DNA of 19,876 nucleotides from assembly GCA_036568605.1 (NCBI GenBank), contig DATCSE010000022.1, positions 1 to 19,876 on the forward strand, given 5' to 3'. A program made the position numbers and the translations under genes. This document shows positions 14,416 to 19,876 of this stretch, one piece after another. Positions within the stretch are counted from its first letter, which is position 1. The number at the start of each line of letters is the position of its first letter. The DNA is from DATCSE01 sp036568605 (GTDB lineage: Bacteria > Pseudomonadota > Gammaproteobacteria > Burkholderiales > Burkholderiaceae_C). Under the pieces are notes generated by a model, which worked only from the letters and a program-made list of their open reading frames with translations, was not told where the DNA came from and did no database searches.

Positions 14416-15488
14416 GCCGACCCACACGGCTGTCGATCGTGATCACCTGCTACAACTACGCTCGCTATGTCGGCACCGCGATCAACAGCGCGCTCGCGCA
14501 GACCTACCCGCATGTCGAAGTCATCGTCGTCGACGACGGCTCGACCGATCGCTCGGCCGAGGTCATCGCGCGCTACGGCGAGCGCGTGCGCTCCATCCGC
14601 CAGGCGAACCAGGGTTCGATCCCGGCCTACAACCGCGGCTTCGCCGAGTCGCGCGGCGACCTCGTGCTGTTCCTCGATGCCGACGACGTCGCCGAGCCCG
14701 AGCTCGCGCAGCGGGTCGTCGCCGCGTGGCACGCCGGCTGCGCGAAGGTCCAGTACGACCTGAAGATCATCGACGCCGGCGGCGCAGACCTCGGCCGGCG
14801 CTTCTGCCATTTCGATTCCGGCTACGACGCGGCCGCGGTGCGGCGCAGCTTCGAGCGCACCGGCACCTACCTGTGGCCGGTGACGGCCGGCAACGTCTAT
14901 GCGCGAGGCTTCCTCGAAGCGGCCGGGCCGCTGAAGGTCGGCATCGGCCCCGACGGGCTGCTGAACACGATCGCGCCGTTGTACGGCGAGGTCGTGACGA
15001 TCCGCGACGCGCTCGCGAGCTATCGGCTGCATGGCGCGAACATGTGGTCCAGCAACGGGCTGGACCTGACGCGGCTGCCCGAGCGCATCGCCGCGCGCTA
15101 CCGCGAACTCGACGAGCTCGCGAGCCACGCCCGCGCGCGCGGCATCGCGCTGCCCGCCGGCGACCCGCTGGACCACGAGCTCGCGTTCGTCAACTACCGC
15201 CTGATGGCGCTGCGCCTGGGTCAGACCTACCCGGGCCGCGAGCGCGATTCGGCATATCGCCTGTGGCGCACCGCGCTGCGCCACCTGGCGACCCAGCCCC
15301 TGCCGCCCAAGCAGCGCGCGGTGCACGGCATTTGGATCAGCGTGCTGTGGCTCGCGCCGCGCCCGCTTGCCGCGGCGCTGATCCGCTTGCGCTTCCGGCG
15401 CGCCGAGCTGCTGCAGCCGTTGCGCCGACGTTTCGCCGCCTGGTGCGGAACCCGCGAGCGCGGCAGCGCGCCACCCGTCAAGCCATGA
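14412..15488 (+). CDS. GT2-family glycosyltransferase (first of a tandem pair)
   Basis: This 358-residue GT-A enzyme opens with LSIVITCYNYARYVGTAINSA and EVIVVDDGSTDRS (36-48). The metal-binding DxD is FLDADDV (87-93). After about residue 95 the sequence is divergent, with YRLHGANMWSS as a probable catalytic-loop region. The C-terminus is basic (LIRLRFRRAELLQPLRRRF) and likely sits on the membrane surface. No strong transmembrane helix is visible. It is a clear paralogue of the next gene, sharing the core blocks YNYAxYVGxAIxSAL, DDGSTDRSxEVIAxYGER and SRGxxVxFLDxDDV. The start at 14412 overlaps the polymerase stop. Donor sugar unknown. Confidence 0.88.
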   Translation: MSRPTRLSIVITCYNYARYVGTAINSALAQTYPHVEVIVVDDGSTDRSAEVIARYGERVRSIRQANQGSIPAYNRGFAESRGDLVLFLDADDVAEPELAQRVVAAWHAGCAKVQYDLKIIDAGGADLGRRFCHFDSGYDAAAVRRSFERTGTYLWPVTAGNVYARGFLEAAGPLKVGIGPDGLLNTIAPLYGEVVTIRDALASYRLHGANMWSSNGLDLTRLPERIAARYRELDELASHARARGIALPAGDPLDHELAFVNYRLMALRLGQTYPGRERDSAYRLWRTALRHLATQPLPPKQRAVHGIWISVLWLAPRPLAAALIRLRFRRAELLQPLRRRFAAWCGTRERGSAPPVKP

Positions 15489-16582
15489 ATCCCAAGACCA
15501 CGACGATCTCGGTCGTCATCCCGAACTACAACTACGCCGCGTACGTCGGCGCCGCGATCGACAGCGCGCTGAACCTCGATTGGCCCAGCGTCGAGGTGAT
15601 CGTGATCGACGACGGCTCGACCGACCGCTCGCGCGAGGTGATCGCGGCGTACGGCGAGCGCATCCAGGTCATCCTGCAGGAGAACTCGGGCCAGCTGGTC
15701 GCCTGCAACAAGGGCTTTGCGAGGTCGCGCGGCGAGGTCGTGATCTTCCTCGACTCCGACGACGTGCTGTACCCATCGCTGGCGCGCGAGCTGGCCGCGG
15801 TGTGGACGCCGACGACCAGCAAGGTGCAGGTGCAGATGCAGGTGGTCGATGGCCGCGGCCAGCCCACCGGCGCGTACTTCCCGCAGTTCCACATCGTGCC
15901 CACGCCGCAGCAGGTGCGCGAGTGGTCGGCGCGCACGACCGCCTATCCGACGCCGCCCGGCTCGGCCAACGCGTATTCGCGCGCCTTCCTCGAGCAGATC
16001 TTTCCGCTGGTCGAGACGGCCGGCAAGGCCAACGACTCGTACTGCCTGGCCGCAGCGCCGTTCCTCGGCGACGTGATCACGATCGCGAAGCCGCTGGTCG
16101 CGTACCGCGTGCACGATCGCAACCAGGGGGCGCTGTCCAAGCTCGACGTGCACCAGTTCGAACGCCAGATGACGCGCGCGATGCAGCGCGAAGCGTACGC
16201 GCGCGGCATCGCCGAGCGCGCCGGCATCCCGATGACCGATCGCGCGATCGACCGCAACCTCGGCTTCCTCGCCTACCGGCTCGCATCGCTGAAGCTCGCG
16301 CCGGCCCGGCACCCGCGTCCGAACGACGCTGTGGCGCGCGTGCTGGCCGACGTCGCGCGTGCGTTCTTCGCGCCGCAGGGCGTCGCACTGCCGGGACGCG
16401 TCGCGATGCTGGGCTGGGCCCTGCTGGTCGGTGTCTTGCCGGCGCCGCTGGCCCGCGGTCCCATCCTCTGGCGCTTTGCGCCGGGTACGCGGCCGCAGGC
16501 GCTGCGCAAGCTGCTGACGACACTGCGTATCGTGCGCGGCGCGCGCGATGTGCAAGGTGCCGGCTCGGCCGGCCCGACCTGA
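15485..16582 (+). CDS. GT2-family glycosyltransferase (second of a tandem pair)
   Basis: This 365-residue GT-A enzyme has ISVVIPNYNYAAYVGAAIDSA, VIDDGSTDRS (40-49) and the DxD motif FLDSDDV (88-94). QVQMQVVDGRGQPTG and AYRVHDRNQGALS mark the later GT2 region. A hydrophobic segment, VAMLGWALLVGVLPAPLA, near residues 315-333 may tether it to the membrane; its sister gene lacks this. It ends the rightward Eps operon, with a GC hairpin following. The ATG at 15485 overlaps the preceding stop. It probably adds a different residue of the repeat unit from its paralogue (inference). Confidence 0.88.
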   Translation: MNPKTTTISVVIPNYNYAAYVGAAIDSALNLDWPSVEVIVIDDGSTDRSREVIAAYGERIQVILQENSGQLVACNKGFARSRGEVVIFLDSDDVLYPSLARELAAVWTPTTSKVQVQMQVVDGRGQPTGAYFPQFHIVPTPQQVREWSARTTAYPTPPGSANAYSRAFLEQIFPLVETAGKANDSYCLAAAPFLGDVITIAKPLVAYRVHDRNQGALSKLDVHQFERQMTRAMQREAYARGIAERAGIPMTDRAIDRNLGFLAYRLASLKLAPARHPRPNDAVARVLADVARAFFAPQGVALPGRVAMLGWALLVGVLPAPLARGPILWRFAPGTRPQALRKLLTTLRIVRGARDVQGAGSAGPT

Positions 16583-16593
16583 AGACGGTCAAC

Positions 16594-16615
16594 CGCGCCG
16601 CGTCAGCGCGGCGCG
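16594..16615. terminator. Hairpin at the convergent end of the Eps operon
   Basis: CGCGCCGCG (16594-16602) and CGCGGCGCG (16607-16615) form a perfect 9-base-pair stem with a TCAG loop that contains the stop codon of the opposite gene. It lies 11 bases past the last Eps stop. There is no T-tract, so termination efficiency is uncertain. Confidence 0.45.
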
Positions 16616-17508
16616 ATGAAGCGCTTGATCGCGTCGACGAGGACCGGCGGCAGCAGCTGCCGCACGAAGTAGCGCAGCCGCTTCGAGCGGTGCGCCGTCA
16701 GGAACACTGTGGTGACCCGCCCGACGCGCAACGGCACCGCATCGCGGTTGTGGTAGTAGTAGGTCGCGACCGAGCGCCGGGTGACCCCGTCGGGCGTGGT
16801 CATCGGCAGCGGATGGCCGTGGAAGCTGTTCGGCCCGTGCAGCAGCAGCACCGAGGTGCCGAGCTCCGGCGGGATGCTGCGCATGCAGTGCGGCGGCTCG
16901 CCGCCCCACAGCTCGAGCGAGGCGCCCCACGCCGGATCCCAGTCCTTGTTCAGGTAGGTCATGAAGACCATGCGGTTGTCCAGCCCGTGGCGGACGTGCC
17001 GGTCGAAATCGCGGTGGATGCCGAACTTGCCGCCCGCGCGCGTCTCGTGCAGGCCGCCGCCGTAGAGCTGCGGGTCGGGCAGCAGGTCTTCGACGCCGCT
17101 GATCTGCGCCAGCAGGTCGACGAACCAGCCCGAGTTGACGATCGCGAAGTAGATCTCCGAGGCCGGGCCGAACCCCTGGTACGTCGCCGAGCGGCGCACG
17201 TTCTGCAGGTCGTCGAAGTACAGCTTCCAGTTCGACGCGCGATACAGATCGAACTCCTCGCGCACGAGCTCGAGCAGCAGCGGATCGAACCAGTCATGCA
17301 CGACGAGATGCGGGAACGGCTGCGCGTTCGCGACCTCGTCGCGCAGCCGCGCGATGTACGCAGGATCGAACAGGCACGGGTTGACGCGACGCGCAAGGTC
17401 CAGCTGCCGGCCGCGGATGACCACATAGTCGCCCGCCGGCGGTGCTGCCGTCATCGCGGCGGCATAGGCATCGGCTCCGTCTAGACGGAGGGCCGGACGT
17501 TCGCCCAT
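16603..17508 (-). CDS. 2-oxoglutarate/Fe(II)-dependent oxygenase
   Basis: This 301-residue protein has the double-stranded beta-helix of the 2OG-Fe(II) oxygenase superfamily (prolyl-4-hydroxylase-like). The iron triad is HRD (His165, Asp167) within KFGIHRDFDRH, plus the distal His in SFHGHP (229-233). The 2-oxoglutarate-binding Arg lies in TRRSVATYYY (243-252). EIYFAIVNS and YLNKDW are also typical of the phage- and EPS-linked subgroup. It would hydroxylate a protein or small molecule; the substrate is unknown. I chose ATG 17508, with AAGGA 10 bases upstream, over a TTG at 17529. It converges on the Eps operon with a 20-base gap and is divergent from the protease gene, so a role in Eps modification is only a guess. 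Confidence 0.88.
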   Translation of the reverse strand: MGERPALRLDGADAYAAAMTAAPPAGDYVVIRGRQLDLARRVNPCLFDPAYIARLRDEVANAQPFPHLVVHDWFDPLLLELVREEFDLYRASNWKLYFDDLQNVRRSATYQGFGPASEIYFAIVNSGWFVDLLAQISGVEDLLPDPQLYGGGLHETRAGGKFGIHRDFDRHVRHGLDNRMVFMTYLNKDWDPAWGASLELWGGEPPHCMRSIPPELGTSVLLLHGPNSFHGHPLPMTTPDGVTRRSVATYYYHNRDAVPLRVGRVTTVFLTAHRSKRLRYFVRQLLPPVLVDAIKRFIAPR

Positions 17509-17563
17509 CGCTATCGTGTCCTTGTCCAATTTATTCAGCTTAGCGTAGCAAGCGCCAGGCCGC

Positions 17564-17578
17564 TCGATGTTGCATCGA
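17564..17578. repeat. Short inverted repeat upstream of the oxygenase gene
   Basis: TCGATG and CATCGA flank TTG, giving a perfect 6-base hairpin or operator-like site in the 203-base divergent region 17509-17711. No partner regulator is known, and the site could be chance. Confidence 0.2.
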
Positions 17579-17604
17579 TCCCCAAATCACACCCCGTTAC
17601 ACGC

Positions 17605-17628
17605 CCTCCCCCGCGACCGCGGGGGAGG
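17605..17628. repeat. 24-base perfect palindrome upstream of the M35 protease
   Basis: Arms CCTCCCCCGCG (17605-17615) and CGCGGGGGAGG (17618-17628) are exact inverted copies separated by AC. The site is just upstream of the predicted protease promoter. It has no T-tract, and since the genes on either side diverge away from it there is no transcript for it to terminate. An operator or an intergenic repeat element is therefore more likely. Confidence 0.5.
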
Positions 17629-17639
17629 TGGCGCCCCGC

Positions 17640-17668
17640 TTGCGGCGGCCTGGACCCCAGTCTAGATT
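17640..17668 (+). promoter_or_regulatory. Predicted promoter of the M35 protease operon
   Basis: TTGCGG (17640-17645) and TAGATT (17663-17668) are separated by 17 bases and match consensus at 3/6 and 4/6. The leader would be about 37 bases, containing GGGAGG (17702-17707) before the ATG at 17712. The match is moderate. Confidence 0.35.
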
Positions 17669-17711
17669 CGCGTGGCCGCCGACCGTGGCGGTGTGTCTCT
17701 TGGGAGGATCG

Positions 17712-18746
17712 ATGTCGAACACCACGCCCTGGGCGGCCTGTGCCGCCTTCCTAGTCGCATTGCCCAGCTTGCACGCCGCCGCGGCCCAACCGAGCGCGGT
17801 CGATGTGCAGCTGGCCATCGCCAACCCGGTGCTGCAAGGCGACGTCGATGTCGTCGTCAAGGTGACCGTCACGAACACGGCGCGCCACCCGGTGACGCTG
17901 CTGAGCTGGCAGCTGCCGGGCGACGAGCTCGACGGCCCGCTGTTCAAGATCACGCGCGATGGCCGGAAGGTCGGTTATCTCGGCCCGCTGATCAAGCGCG
18001 GCGCGCCGCAGGACCAGGACCGCATCAGGCTGGCCGCCGGCGAATCGCGCAGCTACGAGGTCGAGCTGACCGCGGGCTACGACCTGTCGTCCAGCGGCCG
18101 CTATGCGATCGAGTACGCGAGCCGCGGCAAGCACGGCGATGCCATCGCGTTGAGCTCGGCACCGCTGTATGTCTGGCTCGAAGGCCGCAGCGCGAAAGCG
18201 CCGGCCCCGCCGCCGCCGGCACCCGGCGGCATCAGCTACACGGGCAACTGCTCGGCGTCGCAGCAGACGACGATCCAGCAAGCCGTCTCGGCCGCGACCA
18301 ACTATGCGACGCAGGCCCACAGCTACCTGGCCAGCACGCCGCCCTCCGGCACGCTGCGCTACACGACCTGGTTCGGCGCGTACACGCCGGCCCGCTGGAA
18401 CACCGTGCAATCGCACTTCGCGAATGAGCAGAGCGCGTTCACGACGCAGGCGCTGACGCTGGATTGCAAATGCCGCAAGGCCAACGTCTATGCCTACGTC
18501 TATCCGAATGAGCCGTACAAGATCTACCTGTGCGGCGCGTTCTGGAGCGCGCCGCTGACCGGCACCGACTCGAAGGGCGGCACGCTGGTACACGAGATGT
18601 CGCACTTCACCGTGGTCGCCAGCACCGACGACTGGGCGTACGGCCAGAGCGCGGCCAAGGCCCTGGCGATCTCCGACCCCGACAAGGCGGTCGACAACGC
18701 CGACAGCCACGAGTACTTCGCCGAGAACACGCCGGCGCAGCCGTGA
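17712..18746 (+). CDS. Secreted M35 metalloendopeptidase (aspzincin, LysN/peptidyl-Lys type)
   Basis: This 344-residue exported zinc protease has a Sec signal at residues 1-25 (AAFLVALPSLHAAAA). An N-terminal beta domain (about 27-160) follows, then a Pro-rich linker (PAPPPPAPGG, 164-173) and the catalytic domain (175-344). The aspzincin site is intact: HEMSH (294-298) with STDDWAYG (304-311), so zinc is held by His294, His298 and Asp307, with Tyr310 nearby. Four cysteines (180, 252, 254, 274) match the disulfide spacing of Grifola MEP. Asp331 and Glu334 in NADSHEYFAEN occupy the positions that give that enzyme its lysine (P1') specificity. The N domain is probably a propeptide that folds or inhibits the enzyme. 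GGGAGG lies 4 bases before the ATG. The next gene encodes a free copy of the N domain. Confidence 0.92.
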   Translation: MSNTTPWAACAAFLVALPSLHAAAAQPSAVDVQLAIANPVLQGDVDVVVKVTVTNTARHPVTLLSWQLPGDELDGPLFKITRDGRKVGYLGPLIKRGAPQDQDRIRLAAGESRSYEVELTAGYDLSSSGRYAIEYASRGKHGDAIALSSAPLYVWLEGRSAKAPAPPPPAPGGISYTGNCSASQQTTIQQAVSAATNYATQAHSYLASTPPSGTLRYTTWFGAYTPARWNTVQSHFANEQSAFTTQALTLDCKCRKANVYAYVYPNEPYKIYLCGAFWSAPLTGTDSKGGTLVHEMSHFTVVASTDDWAYGQSAAKALAISDPDKAVDNADSHEYFAENTPAQP

Positions 18747-19264
18747 GATCGACGCTGCCGCTGGCGCTTGTGATGTCCCTGGGGGCCGCGGCATCCGGCG
18801 GCGCATCCGCGGCGGCTTCCGATCTGGCGTGCACGCTCCGGGCACCGGCGCAGGTCGCGGCCGGCGCGCCGGTGCCGCTGCGTTTCACGTTCAGCAACCG
18901 AAGCGCGCAGGCGCTGCAGGTGCTCGAATGGGGCACGCCGCTCGAGGGCTGGTTCGCGGCCTATGTCGAGGTCACGCGCGACGGTGTCGCGCTGCCCTAT
19001 CGCGGGCCGATGATCAAGCGAGGCGATCCGACCCGCGACGAGTACCAGCGCATCGCCGCGCACCGCACGCGCCGCGCGACGGTCGACCTGGCCCAGCCGT
19101 TCGACCTGGCGCAGCCGGGCCTGTACCGGGTGACGCCGCGCCTCACGCTGTTCGATGTCGTCGTCGACGGCGCGGCGCCGCTGCCGCGCTCGCGCGAGCA
19201 GCAAGCGGCGCAGCCGCTGCCCTGCAACGCGGTCGAGATCCGCATCGCAGCCAAGGCGCGCTGA
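18743..19264 (+). CDS. Secreted homologue of the protease N-terminal domain (putative inhibitor/chaperone)
   Basis: This 173-residue protein starts at a GTG that overlaps the protease stop (GTGA), so it is translationally coupled. The signal peptide is MRSTLPLALVMSLGAAASGGASAAA. The mature part aligns along its length with residues about 30-135 of the protease. Shared blocks include VTRDG (77-81; ITRDG in the protease), YxGP, IKRGxP (91-96) and a DLxxxGxY end. It lacks the linker and catalytic domain. Only two cysteines, Cys30 and Cys161, are present and could form a disulfide joining the ends. I do not recognise a named family beyond this. The pairing suggests an inhibitor, folding helper or self-protection protein for the M35 enzyme; function is inferred. 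Confidence 0.8.
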   Translation: MRSTLPLALVMSLGAAASGGASAAASDLACTLRAPAQVAAGAPVPLRFTFSNRSAQALQVLEWGTPLEGWFAAYVEVTRDGVALPYRGPMIKRGDPTRDEYQRIAAHRTRRATVDLAQPFDLAQPGLYRVTPRLTLFDVVVDGAAPLPRSREQQAAQPLPCNAVEIRIAAKAR

Positions 19265-19270
19265 CGCGCT

Positions 19271-19876
19271 CTACTGCGTCAGCGCCTTCAGCCGGTCGAG
19301 CTTGCCGGCGTACAAGTCGTGGTCCTTGCGGGTGGTGCTGACGTCCATCGCCTTCTGCAGATGCAGCGCGGCTCGCTGCGGGTCGTTCATCGCCGCATAG
19401 GTCACCGCGAGCCAGTACTCGAACTCGTGGTGATACGGCGCGCGCTGCACCTCTTTCGCGAACAGCCGGCGCGCGTCGTCGAGCCGGCCTTCGCGCAGCG
19501 CGGCGCGGCCGGCGTGGAAGTAGCTGAACGGCGGATGCGGGTCGAGCTGCGCGAGCCGCTGGGTCAGCGTGTCGGCCTCCGCGTGTCGGCCGAGGTCGCG
19601 CAGCACCAGCACGCGGTTCGACAGCGCGTTCAGGTTGGCCGGATCGCGCTCGAGCACCCGTTGCAGCGCGCGCTCGGCAAGCGCCGGCTGGTGCACGCTG
19701 CGGTAGACGACCGCCAGCGTGATGTACGCGCTGACCAGCTGCGCGTCCTCGCGGACCGCCTCCCGCGCGAACCAGTACGCGTTGGCCAGCCGCCCCTGCG
19801 TCATCGACTCGACGGCGCGGTTGTTCAGGTACATCGCGATCACGGTGGGCTCGCCGATCGGCCGCGTGTTCAGCGC
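19271..19876 (-). CDS. TPR-repeat protein (5' end outside the window)
   Basis: The frame is open to the right edge; 201 C-terminal residues are visible, ending in TAG at 19271-19273. They contain at least four tetratricopeptide-like helical pairs: LANAYWFAREAVRED, SAYITLAVVYRSVHQPALAE, ALQRVLERDPANLNALSN, and AGRAALREGRLDDARRLFAKE with a further pair after it. The segment AMYLNNRAVESM before the first repeat resembles the junction in proteins where an N-terminal transglutaminase-like domain precedes TPRs, but that domain is not visible here. It is probably a scaffold or peptide-handling protein. Its stop lies 6 bases from the end of the convergent inhibitor-like gene, with no terminator between them. 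Confidence 0.85.
   Translation of the reverse strand, partial: ALNTRPIGEPTVIAMYLNNRAVESMTQGRLANAYWFAREAVREDAQLVSAYITLAVVYRSVHQPALAERALQRVLERDPANLNALSNRVLVLRDLGRHAEADTLTQRLAQLDPHPPFSYFHAGRAALREGRLDDARRLFAKEVQRAPYHHEFEYWLAVTYAAMNDPQRAALHLQKAMDVSTTRKDHDLYAGKLDRLKALTQ

Noticed and set aside
1..19876. CRISPR arrays, tRNA or rRNA genes, insertion sequences, phage attachment sites
   Set aside because: No regularly spaced repeats, cloverleaf sequences, transposase or integrase genes, or terminal inverted repeats were seen on either strand.

Overview
This window looks like chromosomal DNA from a high-GC betaproteobacterium, most likely of the order Burkholderiales (Rubrivivax/Leptothrix/Piscinibacter type). 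That placement rests on gene content and codon style (strong G/C third positions, UbiA and ProC sequence style, EpsF/EpsG-type exopolysaccharide genes) and was not tested by a search. I see no tRNA, rRNA, CRISPR array, insertion sequence or prophage.

Layout. (1) 1-5268 is housekeeping. It holds a cut-off XRE/cupin regulator (-), a GFA-family zinc protein (-), proC (+), a Glu/Leu-type glutamate dehydrogenase (+) with a good intrinsic terminator, two tandem Hsp20 chaperones (+) behind a convincing sigma-32-type promoter, and ubiA (-). (2) 5319-16582 is an exopolysaccharide locus with two arms diverging from about 7198-7361. The left arm (-) encodes the priming sugar-phosphate transferase and a GT4 glycosyltransferase. 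The right arm (+) is a tightly packed operon: EpsF-like chain-length protein, EpsG-like kinase, ExoA-like GT2, GT4, Tat-exported GH16 glycanase, Wzy-like polymerase and two tandem paralogous GT2 enzymes. Most junctions overlap by 4 or 11 bases. No Wzx flippase and no Wza-type outer-membrane exporter lies in the window, so those must be elsewhere. (3) 16603-19876 holds a 2-oxoglutarate/Fe(II) oxygenase (-), an exported M35 (aspzincin, LysN-like) metalloprotease (+), a small exported protein (+) that resembles the protease's own N-terminal domain, and the end of a TPR protein (-).

How they work together. In the Eps locus the PHPT enzyme would load the first sugar on the lipid carrier. Up to five glycosyltransferases would extend the repeat unit, the polymerase would join the units, EpsF/EpsG would set chain length, and GH16 would trim or release polymer outside the membrane. 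The left arm has a near-consensus sigma-54 promoter, and EpsG carries an MshEN-like N-terminal motif that suggests possible c-di-GMP control.

The most novel item is the protease pair at 17712-19264. A predicted lysine-specific M35 protease is translationally coupled (GTGA overlap) to a free-standing, secreted homologue of its N-terminal domain. This looks like a protease with a dedicated inhibitor, chaperone or immunity protein. Function there is inferred; the sequence similarity and the catalytic residues are directly visible.
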